From Oleiphilus messinensis (GTDB lineage: Bacteria; Pseudomonadota; Gammaproteobacteria; Pseudomonadales; Oleiphilaceae), in NCBI RefSeq assembly GCF_002162375.1, contig NZ_CP021425.1, positions 3,356,766 through 3,420,765 of the forward strand: DNA of 64,000 bases, in the 5' to 3' direction. Both the position numbers and the translations under genes were made by a program. Every line of letters begins with the position of its first letter. Position 1 is the stretch's first letter. Positions 1 to 10,834 of the stretch are shown here, in pieces. Under the pieces are notes generated by a model. The model was given only the letters and a program-made list of their open reading frames with translations, was not told where the DNA came from and did no database searches.

Positions 1-186
1 GCCTTTATGTGTCGATAACAGCCTTAGTTTAGCAATCTTTAGCAATGATTGTTATTGTCTTTTTGCATTGCCTTGCTCAGCGCTGGCGAGTGGGTGTCCT
101 GCTTGTCGTTGGCTAAGATACTCTCGAAATACGTCGTTAATGACTGGAAAGATGAACTGTGCCCCCCTGATCACTTGTAAACATAT

Positions 187-618
187 TTACAATTCCAAGT
201 GCAAAAGCGGATAAGCTTTACCCTGCCCATCGGTGGGAGAGCGTCCCTTGACCGAGAATCCAATGTGTTTATAGAACCCCAGTGCCATCTGATTCTGCTC
301 ATTAACATCAACTTTTGTAGCACCTTGGTATTTGATCGCATGTTCCATCAGTATTTTTCCTATCCCTTGTCCACGCACATCGGGTGAAATAAACAACATT
401 TCAATGTTGCCTTCATGGACACCGCAAAATCCAAGTATTTCACCGGTATTACTTTTAACGCACCGTAATGCCACTGCATCAAAATACTGGTGCAGGATTA
501 AGGGCTTTAAAGCCTGCAAGTCTGATTCTAATAAAAAATCATGAGTCGCTCTGACCGATGCTTCCCATATTTGTATCAGCTTGTTGTAGTCACTTTTCTC
601 GACAACATCAACTTTCAT
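187..618 (-). CDS. GNAT family N-acetyltransferase (YjaB-like)
   Basis: The 143-residue protein has the GNAT acetyl-CoA-binding signature: a beta-strand segment EMLFISPDVRG followed by the pyrophosphate-binding loop QGIGKILMEHA, then NEQNQMALGFYKHIGF near the end. The order and the ending YPLLHLEL resemble E. coli YjaB, an acetyltransferase of unknown substrate. I chose the internal ATG at 618 (MKVDVVEK) because it matches the usual YjaB N-terminus; an ATG at 648 would add 10 residues and neither has a strong ribosome binding site. The gene stands alone, divergent from the VOC gene that starts at 780. The family is secure; the acceptor substrate is unknown. Confidence 0.85.
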   Translation of the reverse strand: MKVDVVEKSDYNKLIQIWEASVRATHDFLLESDLQALKPLILHQYFDAVALRCVKSNTGEILGFCGVHEGNIEMLFISPDVRGQGIGKILMEHAIKYQGATKVDVNEQNQMALGFYKHIGFSVKGRSPTDGQGKAYPLLHLEL

Positions 619-779
619 AACTTTATTTGCCCCCAAATTTATACACATCTTGTGCGTGATGTCTTTCCTACTGATCCTGCGTTATTCAAAAACAAGAGAG
701 GCACAACTGACATAGGGTTGTCAGTGAACTCCATAAAAATACCGTTTTTACAACAGACACATAGAGTGGAGAAAACACA

Positions 780-1163
780 GTGCAACCGAACAATATCAAT
801 ATCGCAGTATGGTTTGAATTACCCGTGACAGACTTTGCGCGAGCCGTAACCTTTTATCAGAATATTTTTGGTTTCGAAATCGTCACAATGGAGTTGGCGG
901 GGTTGAAACAAGGTTTATTTCCCCATGATGAAAAATCACTTGTGTCTGGAGCGATTGTTTGTGGTATGGATTACAAACCTTCCAAAGATGGCAGCATGGT
1001 TTATCTAAACGGTGGCGACGACCTCTCGAACGTTTTAGCGAAAGTAAGCACCGCAGGTGGCAGTGTACTGCTACCGAAAACTCACTTGGGCGAAGAGATT
1101 GGTTATATTGCCCATTTTCTTGATAGCGAAGGCAATCGAGTGGGTCTTCATTCCATGCAGTAG
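780..1163 (+). CDS. VOC (glyoxalase/bleomycin-resistance fold) protein
   Basis: The 127-residue protein starts with GTG at 780. It begins with the VOC pattern WFELPVTDFARAVTFYQNIFGF and ends with the second half-module, ending IAHFLDSEGNRVGLHS. VOC proteins bind a divalent metal through paired beta-alpha-beta modules and include glyoxalase I, dioxygenases and antibiotic-binding proteins. A conserved Glu is not obvious in the first module. The small single-gene setting gives no substrate clue. The fold is well supported; activity is unknown. Confidence 0.85.
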   Translation: MQPNNINIAVWFELPVTDFARAVTFYQNIFGFEIVTMELAGLKQGLFPHDEKSLVSGAIVCGMDYKPSKDGSMVYLNGGDDLSNVLAKVSTAGGSVLLPKTHLGEEIGYIAHFLDSEGNRVGLHSMQ

Positions 1164-1201
1164 GCCTGCTTCTCGGTATAACAAGGACGTTATCCGCACC
1201 A

Positions 1202-1822
1202 TCATCTTGATGTCGTCGCCAAAAGGCAACCCGCACCTAAGAAGGTTGAGCCAAACACCTTACCTAATAATTTGCCTGAAACTGAATTGTGCGTAGCTTT
1301 CGTTCTTTGTGCCAGCAGCGCATAAGCGCACAAACACACGAAAGACAAGATCATAAAACTGAATACAAACAAAAGAAACTGAGGTAACAATGGTTCGGAA
1401 ACCACTACGAATTGCGGAAATAGTGCGGTGGTAAAAATAATGGCTTTGGGATTTGTCAGCGCCACAAGCACACCTTGAAAGTACAAATTCAAGTTGCCAG
1501 CTTTTTTCTTCTCGAAACAGTTTAGCTCGATCTTCCCTACCCCATTACGCCAAAGTTTGAGCCCCATGTAAATCAGATACAACGCGCCCAAGACTTTCAC
1601 AACAGTAAACGCAACTGCGGAGTGAAGCACCACCGCACTTAACCCCAGTACTGAAAAACCCGACATAATGAACAGCCCGGAAACATTCCCTAGAGCGGTT
1701 ACCAGAGACGCCTTAAAACCAAAAGCGATGCTATTTACCGAAACGAGCAGTACAGCTGGACCGGGTGTCGCGGTGGCTATCAATGCAATCGAACAAAAAG
1801 CGACCCAACTTTCAAATTGCAT
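1202..1822 (-). CDS. LysE/RhtB family amino-acid exporter
   Basis: This 206-residue integral membrane protein has about six hydrophobic segments and the N-terminal LysE/RhtB hallmark TATPGPAVLLV, followed by ALGNVSGLF and later ALTNPKAIIF. Family members export amino acids or related metabolites such as homoserine, threonine or lysine by proton exchange across the inner membrane. The ATG at 1822 is preceded by GGAG at 6-nt spacing. It converges with the VOC gene and has no evident operon partner or LysG-type regulator. Substrate cannot be told from the sequence. Confidence 0.88.
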   Translation of the reverse strand: MQFESWVAFCSIALIATATPGPAVLLVSVNSIAFGFKASLVTALGNVSGLFIMSGFSVLGLSAVVLHSAVAFTVVKVLGALYLIYMGLKLWRNGVGKIELNCFEKKKAGNLNLYFQGVLVALTNPKAIIFTTALFPQFVVVSEPLLPQFLLFVFSFMILSFVCLCAYALLAQRTKATHNSVSGKLLGKVFGSTFLGAGCLLATTSR

Positions 1823-1972
1823 CTCTTACTCCCAAGCTAAAAAGTGACTTAATAACTGAAACGCATACTTATTCACCGTCGTTAGGCGCTCCGCTACTGC
1901 ACTCAAGTGAAGGGCAGCGACTCAGTATGATACATTGGTGCCTAGATCAGAAGTGTAAATTTTGTCTGACAA

Positions 1973-2197
1973 CTAATCAAACCGCTCGGCAGAGCGTTTT
2001 AATTCTCGGGCGGTTTCAGCGACTTTTTCCGCTGCACGTTCCAGTTCAATGTAAACGGCAGAATCGATTGCAGATTCGATGAGCAGTTCCAGTTCTGCGA
2101 AATGCTTTTCGCCGATGTGCTCAATACCGCTACGGCTGATTTTTTCTTTGAAAGCCGCGACCACATTTCGTGCGTGTTCGGTTTGACTCTTTGACAT
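1973..2197 (-). CDS. Small predicted coiled-coil protein of unknown function
   Basis: The 74-residue product is rich in Glu, Ala and Lys and almost certainly all-helical, with a heptad-like stretch (LERAAEKVAETARELKRSAE) at residues about 50-70. The ATG at 2197 has GGGAG upstream at about 7-nt spacing, so it is probably translated. It lies 65 bp downstream of ppk2 on the same strand and might be cotranscribed. I do not recognise a family. Confidence 0.7.
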   Translation of the reverse strand: MSKSQTEHARNVVAAFKEKISRSGIEHIGEKHFAELELLIESAIDSAVYIELERAAEKVAETARELKRSAERFD

Positions 2198-2262
2198 AAT
2201 GCTCTCCCAAGAGCTTGTAGACTCGGATTTATCTGTTTAAATAGCCAATACGGTTATAGAGG

Positions 2263-3186
2263 CTATTCCGTTTCGGGGCCTCTGCTCACTACATGTTCAT
2301 CCTTTTCATGGATATCAGCAGCGCATCCCACGAGCAATGGATCAGGCGCGGTTGCTACGTCTGTGATTTTGCCCGGGTAGTTGACCCGGCTAAGCACATA
2401 GCGCATGGTATTAATGCGAGCCCGCTTCTTGTCGTCTGATTTTATGACCGTCCAGGGCGCATCAGCAGTATCGGTGTAGAAGAACATATCTTCCTTGGCT
2501 TTGGTGTAATCAGACCACTTATCGAGGGAAGCCAAATCAACCGGGCTGAGTTTCCACTGTTTCAGGGGGTCGTTACGCCGTTCCTGAAAACGACGGAATT
2601 GCTCTTCCCGGCTCACCGAGAACCAGAATTTAAAAAGCAGGATACCACTGCGAACCAACATGCGCTCCAAATCCGGAGTTTGACGCATAAACTCGAGATA
2701 TTGCTTTTCATCACAAAAGCCCATGACGCGCTCAACCCCCGCACGGTTGTACCAGGATCGGTCAAACAGGACAATTTCTCCAGATGAGGGCAGATGTTGG
2801 ATATAGCGCTGATAATACCACTGCCCCGCTTCAGTCTCGGTTGGTTTTTCCAGTGCGACGACACGGGCACCACGAGGATTCAAGTGCTCCATGAAGCGCT
2901 TAATGGTACCGCCCTTACCTGCTGCATCCCGGCCTTCGAATATGATTACGACGCGCTGACCGGTTTCTTTCACCCATTTCTGGAATTTCAACAATTCAAC
3001 TTGCAAATCCTGCTTTTGTTTTTCATATTCTTTACGGGTTATTTTATCCGTATAGGGGTAGTAACCATGCTTGAAGATGTCTTGCTTGGTTAAATTAACC
3101 TTGGCGGCTTTTGATTTTTTACCCTTGGCGATATCAGCCGCAACCTGCTTCATATTTTCTGGAATGGTTGGTTTTTCTGAATCCAC
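2263..3186 (-). CDS. ppk2: Polyphosphate kinase 2 (PPK2 family)
   Basis: PPK2 enzymes transfer phosphate between polyphosphate and nucleoside di- or monophosphates. The 307-residue protein has the Walker A motif GRDAAGKGG (85-93), the Walker B-type FDRSWYNRAG (141-150), and the lid RRNDPLKQWKLSP. The single-domain length fits the PPK2 class that favours making NTP from NDP and polyphosphate, but class cannot be fixed by eye. The start is GTG at 3186 behind GAGGAG at 7-nt spacing. An N-terminal basic stretch (KGKKSKAAKV) precedes the kinase domain. It is divergent from the MORN/C13 gene across 261 bp. Confidence 0.94.
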   Translation of the reverse strand: MDSEKPTIPENMKQVAADIAKGKKSKAAKVNLTKQDIFKHGYYPYTDKITRKEYEKQKQDLQVELLKFQKWVKETGQRVVIIFEGRDAAGKGGTIKRFMEHLNPRGARVVALEKPTETEAGQWYYQRYIQHLPSSGEIVLFDRSWYNRAGVERVMGFCDEKQYLEFMRQTPDLERMLVRSGILLFKFWFSVSREEQFRRFQERRNDPLKQWKLSPVDLASLDKWSDYTKAKEDMFFYTDTADAPWTVIKSDDKKRARINTMRYVLSRVNYPGKITDVATAPDPLLVGCAADIHEKDEHVVSRGPETE

Positions 3187-3447
3187 CTTTATCTCCTCAA
3201 AGTCTACGCTTGTCGTCGCTCGATCCGGAAACCCAAAAACACTATCTCATACAGCATAGGGCTCCAGCTATGATACACATCATTAAAAAGCATAGATGTT
3301 ACGATCGGGCGAAATCAACTTGCCCTGAGCAATGGGCGCAGTCGACGCGAATTATTCAGTTCGTCGTTAAAAATAAATAGCTTGCACATCCTTGTTAATC
3401 TCCAGACAATGGTGCTTGGTACTTGTTCCGAAATATTATAAATCCCC

Positions 3448-6039
<2,592 letters not shown>

Positions 6040-6104
6040 TTAACCAGGTTATGATACTTGGTGCACAGGAATCCCGGTAAAGAATATATTGAACAGTAGA
6101 GCCC

Positions 6105-6788
6105 TTAAACGACTGGGAGTACATAGAAATACATCGCAAAATAGTGACAAACACTGCCGCCTATCACGAACAAGTGCCAAATGGCATGGTTGAACGGCAC
6201 ATGGTCACGCCAGTAGAACACTATCCCTACGGTATAGATCAATCCACCAAGTAGAATGAGTCCGAACCCCTCATTACTCAATGCTGTTATCAAATCAGAA
6301 CCGGCAAAGACAGCCAACCACCCCATTACAACGTAAGTTAAAACCCGTAGCGCCCGGAATTTATTACCGTGCGCCACCTTTAACCAGATTCCAATCCCGG
6401 CTATAAGCCAGACTGCGGCAAATAATACCCAACCCGTCGTGCCACGCAAATTTACGAGCAGTATTGGCGTATAGGTTCCTGCGATGAGTAAGTATATCGC
6501 GCAGTGATCCAGTAGTTTAAAAAATTCTTTGTGAGGGGGATGCTGAAACGCATGATAGAGAGTAGATGCAAAATAGAGAGAAAACAGGCACAAGCCATAA
6601 ATGGAGAAACCCACGATTTTCCATGGGTCACCCATTTGCACGGCATAAACAACGAGATATACCAGGCCGACCAGGCTCAGCACTGCTGCGATGCCATGGG
6701 TCAGACTGTTAAAAATTTCTTCTTTCAGTAAGGCAACTCGGCTGAGCAAGTGTTCAATATCATGCTCTCCTTCATTGTTCGCTTTCAA
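6105..6788 (-). CDS. trhA: Hemolysin III / PAQR-type membrane protein
   Basis: The 227-residue protein has about seven transmembrane segments and the HlyIII/PAQR motifs: NSLTHGIAAVLSLVG at the start, STLYHAFQH in the middle, LLDHCAIYLLIAGTYTP, and a terminal HAIWHLFVIGGSVCHY. The conserved Ser/His/Asp/His positions are those proposed to bind zinc in PAQR proteins. The E. coli homologue YqfA (TrhA) affects membrane energetics; hemolysis is not a general property. It lies upstream of the phosphorylase gene on the same strand with a 146-bp gap, so linkage is loose. Confidence 0.9.
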   Translation of the reverse strand: MKANNEGEHDIEHLLSRVALLKEEIFNSLTHGIAAVLSLVGLVYLVVYAVQMGDPWKIVGFSIYGLCLFSLYFASTLYHAFQHPPHKEFFKLLDHCAIYLLIAGTYTPILLVNLRGTTGWVLFAAVWLIAGIGIWLKVAHGNKFRALRVLTYVVMGWLAVFAGSDLITALSNEGFGLILLGGLIYTVGIVFYWRDHVPFNHAIWHLFVIGGSVCHYFAMYFYVLPVV

Positions 6789-6954
6789 TTTGATGTCCTC
6801 TGAACCGTTTCCGTTATCGTGGTTTTATAAATCGAGCGCTCTTCGATCTTCTACTAACTATCGATCTTTGCGAGCACACGAATTAGAAATTTCAGCGAAC
6901 AACTGTTCGCTGAAACGGATGTTACCACAAGGGTACCACGCTGTTAAAGCGACA

Positions 6955-8118
6955 TTATTTTGCTTGAATCTGCTCACCTATCCGTTGCGGAGACTTCGCA
7001 TCTGGCATCGCTGGTAACGACTCATCACTGGAATTTTCATTGAATAAATGAATTGTCGAAGTAGGAAACGCAACCTCCGCACCATGGTGGAGGATAATAT
7101 CCATCACTTTTAACAATACGTCCTGTTTCACCTCATGATATCGAATCCAGTTCGTCGTTTTGGTGAAGGTATAGATAAAGAAATCCAGAGAAGAAGCTGC
7201 AAAGGCGTTGAAATTCACAATCATCGTCTGCGATGTATCGATCTCATCATGCTCCTGCAACATTTTCTTAACATCTTGCAAAATCAACTCTACGCGATGG
7301 GCATCCTCATAACGAACTCCAATCGTTTCGTAAATTCTCCTGTGCGTCATCCTTGAAGGATTCTCTACTGTAATATTGGTAAATGTTGCATTTGGCACAT
7401 AGATCGGGCGTTTTTCAAATGTCCGGATGCGCGTTGTGCGCCATCCTATGTGCTCTACTGTCCCCTCGATCTGTTTATCGGGCGAACGAATCCAGTCTCC
7501 CACTGAAAACGGCCTGTCCATATAGACCATGAGACCACCGAAAAAGTTTGCAAGTAAGTCCTTTGCTGCAAAACCAACAGCAATACCACCAATGCCCCCA
7601 AATGCCAACACACCTGAAATCGAGTAACCCAGTGTTTGCAATACAACGAGCACTGCAGTAATGATGACTGAAGCTCTCAGAAGTTTACCGACTGCAGAAA
7701 CAGTGGTTTCATCCATCGGCTCTTTGAGCTTTTCGGGAGAAACAACAATTTTCTCCGTACCGCTGATAAAGCGGACCAGAAACCAGCTAAAAATATAAAT
7801 TACGGCAATTTGCCGGATAACCGTGGTGATTTGGAATAGCTCGGAATCCGCATAACCTTCGCCAATTTCCGCAGCGAGTGATAGCCCCATGACCCAGACA
7901 AAGAGCTTCGCCGGTGGTCGCGCTGATTCCAGTAAAGTATCATCCCAGAGATTTTTGGTTTTCTCCAACTGCGTGCCCAGCGTTCTGAAAACACTCCCCA
8001 GGATCAGATTTACCACTCCGGTAATCAACACCACGGTGAAAATCAACAGTACAACCCTTAAACCGGGCTGATGAACACCTAGCCCCATCAACCATTGATC
8101 AAGTTGATTGAATTCCAC
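6955..8118 (-). CDS. MscS-family mechanosensitive channel
   Basis: The 387-residue protein has several N-terminal transmembrane helices, then the pore-lining TM3 region rich in Gly and Ala (FGGIGGIAVGFAAKDLLANF), the beta-domain start DRPFSVGDWI, and the GTVEHIGWRTTRIRTFEKR segment typical of MscS cytoplasmic vestibules. MscS channels open on membrane tension and release osmolytes. Extra N-terminal helices place it nearer YnaI/YbdG-type channels than the three-helix E. coli MscS. It lies 43 bp downstream of nagZ on the same strand and may be cotranscribed. Confidence 0.92.
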   Translation of the reverse strand: MEFNQLDQWLMGLGVHQPGLRVVLLIFTVVLITGVVNLILGSVFRTLGTQLEKTKNLWDDTLLESARPPAKLFVWVMGLSLAAEIGEGYADSELFQITTVIRQIAVIYIFSWFLVRFISGTEKIVVSPEKLKEPMDETTVSAVGKLLRASVIITAVLVVLQTLGYSISGVLAFGGIGGIAVGFAAKDLLANFFGGLMVYMDRPFSVGDWIRSPDKQIEGTVEHIGWRTTRIRTFEKRPIYVPNATFTNITVENPSRMTHRRIYETIGVRYEDAHRVELILQDVKKMLQEHDEIDTSQTMIVNFNAFAASSLDFFIYTFTKTTNWIRYHEVKQDVLLKVMDIILHHGAEVAFPTSTIHLFNENSSDESLPAMPDAKSPQRIGEQIQAK

Positions 8119-8161
8119 GAATCTTCTCCTCCTGCCGTACAGTCGCTTTTGTGACCGGTAA

Positions 8162-9199
8162 TTAATTTAAAGAATCGAGGATTTTCCGGGCCTGAATCCA
8201 CCGTGGCGATTTCAATAAGTCGTCCCAGTGATAGTTACCTTGACCGCGCATCCGCTCCAAAGTCGGGTTAGCCGTAAAGCCTTCGTGACGCTTAAGGCCC
8301 TCGATAACCTCCAGCGCACCATCGCGATTGTTGCACACCAATGCCATATCACAACCGGCCTCAAGTGCTCGTAACGCTCGCTGATAGTACGAACCCGCAA
8401 ACTCGGCACCAGCCATTGAAAGGTCATCGCTGAATATAACACCCTGAAACCCGAGCTTTTCCCGCAGAACGGACTGCAACCAGAACGTTGAAAAGCCAGC
8501 CGGATTGGGTTCTATTGAAGCGTAAATAACGTGTGCCGGCATAATCGCATCCAAGTGCGACTTAACCAGGTTTTTAAAGGGTAGAAGATCCCATTGTTCA
8601 ACCTGTTCAAGCGTTCGATCATCCACCGGGATTTCCAGGTGAGAGTCTGCCTCTACACTACCGTGGCCGGGAAAGTGCTTCCCGGTAGCGGCCATACCCG
8701 CGCTGTGCATACCTTCAATCCAGGCCCCCGCAAGCTTGACCACCGTATCAGGGTCTGTACCAAAAGCCCGATCACCGATTACTCTCGATAAACCTTTTTC
8801 AATATCCAGTACTGGGGCAAAACTGAAATCGATCCCCACGGCTCTAAGTTCCGCCGCCATCAACCACCCAGTAGTTTGCACCATTTCGATGATAGAAACC
8901 TGCTGACTGTCATCTGTATCTTTGGCTGCAGTCATTTTTTCAGCAAAAACGGACATGGGCGGTATTTTCGAAAACCCTTCACGGAAACGCTGAACACGAC
9001 CGCCTTCATGATCCACAGCAATTAACAAGTCGGGGTTAATCGCCCTGATTGAGTCAACCAGTGCGACAAGTCGTTCTCGGGTTGTATAGTTACGGGCGAA
9101 TAATATGACACCGCCAACCAAAGGCTCACGTAATATTTTTTCGTCCTGTGATTGCAATTCGTCGGATTCAATATCCAACATAACGGGACCGATTGGCAT
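8162..9199 (-). CDS. nagZ: Beta-N-acetylhexosaminidase (peptidoglycan recycling)
   Basis: NagZ removes GlcNAc from GlcNAc-anhydroMurNAc peptides in the cytoplasm during cell-wall recycling. The 345-residue GH3 protein has AVDHEGGRVQRF, the family motif KHFPGHG (174-180) followed by the flexible loop with Asp185 and His187, and the nucleophile motif FSDDLSMAGA (about 256-265). Length matches E. coli NagZ. ATG 9199 has GAGGAAA upstream. Its position between the phosphorylase and psrA agrees with Pseudomonas gene order as I recall it. Three tandem 25-bp repeats lie just upstream. Confidence 0.96.
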   Translation of the reverse strand: MPIGPVMLDIESDELQSQDEKILREPLVGGVILFARNYTTRERLVALVDSIRAINPDLLIAVDHEGGRVQRFREGFSKIPPMSVFAEKMTAAKDTDDSQQVSIIEMVQTTGWLMAAELRAVGIDFSFAPVLDIEKGLSRVIGDRAFGTDPDTVVKLAGAWIEGMHSAGMAATGKHFPGHGSVEADSHLEIPVDDRTLEQVEQWDLLPFKNLVKSHLDAIMPAHVIYASIEPNPAGFSTFWLQSVLREKLGFQGVIFSDDLSMAGAEFAGSYYQRALRALEAGCDMALVCNNRDGALEVIEGLKRHEGFTANPTLERMRGQGNYHWDDLLKSPRWIQARKILDSLN

Positions 9200-9210
9200 G
9201 AATTTTCCTC

Positions 9211-9285
9211 AGTATCTGGACTGGATAACAACAATAGTATTTTGACTGGATAACAACATTAGTATTTAAACTGGAGAACAACCTT
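9211..9285. repeat. Three tandem 25-bp repeats upstream of nagZ
   Basis: Three adjacent 25-bp units start at 9211, 9236 and 9261. Each begins AGTAT and contains CTGGA(T/G)AACAAC; they differ at a few positions. They begin 12 bp upstream of the nagZ start codon, so they would lie in the nagZ leader or promoter. Their role is unknown. Confidence 0.85.
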
Positions 9286-9361
9286 AACTTGTTCAGTTTG
9301 AGAGACTTGCCACAATAGATGGAGAATAGGACTGAATTCAGCTTCTTTCAAAACTTAACTT

Positions 9362-9859
9362 CTACTCAATCAAAACACACAAACCCAGCTGCACACGCTC
9401 AAATAACGCGACAACCTCTGTGTTGCGCATACGAATACAGCCATGGGACAGGGGCACCCCCATTGGTTCGGTATCGGGCGTACCATGTATGTAAATATAG
9501 CGCCGCATTGAATCGCACTCTCCTAAACGATTTCGCCCAGGTTCACACCCGCTTAACCACATGATACGGGACAATATCCAGTCTCTCTCTGGAAAGCTGG
9601 CCGCGAGTTCAGGGTTATAAATTTCGCCGGTTAGCCTGCGCCCCACGAATACAGCGTTTAAGGGTGCACCCGTTCCGATTTTAGCCCGAATAACATGTTT
9701 GCCCCGTGGCGTACAGCCGCTACCCGAGCGCTCTCCAGCTCCGTTTTTCGCAGTCGAAATGGAGTAGACGGTTTCAAGCCCGTTTGAATCTGTGTAAAAG
9801 AGCTTTTGTTCGGCAATTGAAACCCGAATAAACGGGTGAATAAGAGAAGTGGTGGCCAT
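9362..9859 (-). CDS. L,D-transpeptidase (YkuD domain)
   Basis: The 165-residue protein carries the YkuD catalytic region IYIHGTPDTEPMG followed by the active-site motif SHGCIRM, with Cys141 as nucleophile and His139 next to it. YkuD enzymes form 3-3 peptidoglycan crosslinks or attach proteins to peptidoglycan in the periplasm. No signal peptide is apparent at the N-terminus (MATTSLIHPFIRV), which is odd for such an enzyme, although short forms of this kind occur near nagZ in related bacteria as I recall. It lies between nagZ and psrA, all on the minus strand. Confidence 0.9.
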   Translation of the reverse strand: MATTSLIHPFIRVSIAEQKLFYTDSNGLETVYSISTAKNGAGERSGSGCTPRGKHVIRAKIGTGAPLNAVFVGRRLTGEIYNPELAASFPERDWILSRIMWLSGCEPGRNRLGECDSMRRYIYIHGTPDTEPMGVPLSHGCIRMRNTEVVALFERVQLGLCVLIE

Positions 9860-9932
9860 AGATCAGGATTTCTGCTTCATTATTATGATAAATAAAACAG
9901 TTTACCCTGATCCAGGTATTTGCGAAACCGGC

Positions 9933-10643
9933 TCAGGAAGGCCGGCTACCTGAGTCACGATCACTGCGGACGACAGCTTTATTGTTTTCATTGACCACCA
10001 GGTGTTGCTCCCCTGCGGGAGCGGTGATACCCGCAGCCAGGAAGGGTACAAGCCGGTTAACAATATCAACCGTTGTTGTCTCGACACCAATTTCGTTTTT
10101 AAGGATGTCGCTCAATGCATCACTACTGGACATTGTAAAAGCAACTGACCCCAGCATAAACTGAATACGCCAGAACCGGTCGATGTTACTCAGTTCCGGT
10201 GTTGCTTCTTTGATCAAGCGCATAAAACGTCTGAATACACGACTGTATTCCGTTTCCAGATAGCGACGCAAGTGTCCTTGTGATTGCGTATACGCCAAGC
10301 CCAGTAAGCGCATGAAGATTGTCAGTCCGTGACGGTTACGGGTCGGAAGCGACACAATCGTCGTGGTCATAATACGCAGCAACTCTTCGACGTCCGGAGG
10401 TGAGACTGCATTTTGTTCCCGGTTATTGAGCTCTTTCTCGAACATCACACTGAAAGGTGACAGAAATCGTGAAAATACAGCTTGGATTAATGCGTTTTTA
10501 GATCCGAAATGATAATTTACTGCAGCAAGGTTTACTTTTGCCTTACTGGTTATCATACGCAATGATGTTTCAGAGAACCCCCGCTCTGCAAACAACACTT
10601 CTGCCGCATCAAGAATGCGATCTACAGTATCTGATTGCGCCAT
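9933..10643 (-). CDS. psrA: TetR-family regulator PsrA
   Basis: The 236-residue protein has a TetR helix-turn-helix (residues about 10-55: ILDAAEVLFAERGFSETSLR, then NLAAVNYHFGSKNALI) and a C-terminal ligand domain including FMRLLGLAYTQSQGHLRRYL. These agree closely with Pseudomonas PsrA, which senses long-chain fatty acids and controls beta-oxidation and rpoS. The nagZ neighbour supports this. In Pseudomonas lexA lies next to psrA; here the position is taken by amtB beyond a terminator. Two PsrA-type sites just upstream suggest autoregulation. Confidence 0.9.
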   Translation of the reverse strand: MAQSDTVDRILDAAEVLFAERGFSETSLRMITSKAKVNLAAVNYHFGSKNALIQAVFSRFLSPFSVMFEKELNNREQNAVSPPDVEELLRIMTTTIVSLPTRNRHGLTIFMRLLGLAYTQSQGHLRRYLETEYSRVFRRFMRLIKEATPELSNIDRFWRIQFMLGSVAFTMSSSDALSDILKNEIGVETTTVDIVNRLVPFLAAGITAPAGEQHLVVNENNKAVVRSDRDSGSRPS

Positions 10644-10662
10644 TGTAATTCTTTTACCCCAT

Positions 10663-10689
10663 CAAACGTTTGTTTGAAACATACGTTTG
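10663..10689. promoter_or_regulatory. Probable PsrA operators upstream of psrA
   Basis: Two palindromic sites lie 20-46 bp upstream of the psrA start: CAAACGTTTG at 10663-10672 and GAAAC-ATAC-GTTTG at 10676-10689. Both fit the published PsrA consensus of (G/C)AAAC, two to four bases, GTTT(G/C). Their position implies negative autoregulation. This is a pattern match, not a tested site. Confidence 0.7.
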
Positions 10690-10774
10690 ATGTATCGCTA
10701 TGTCAAGTTTTACTCTCATCGAAAAGTAAACAACTTAAAAATACAATTGCTTTAACTGACAATAACCAGAAAAC

Positions 10775-10807
10775 AAAAAACCGGAGATTTTACCCTCCGG
10801 TTTTTTT
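10775..10807 (-). terminator. Rho-independent terminator of amtB
   Basis: A hairpin with stem ACCGGAG/CTCCGGT and a 7-nt loop is flanked by A and T runs, so it can act on both strands. It lies 28 bp beyond the amtB stop and separates that gene from the psrA promoter. Confidence 0.8.
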
Positions 10808-10834
10808 ATTTTCTCACAACCCTATGGCCTCAGA

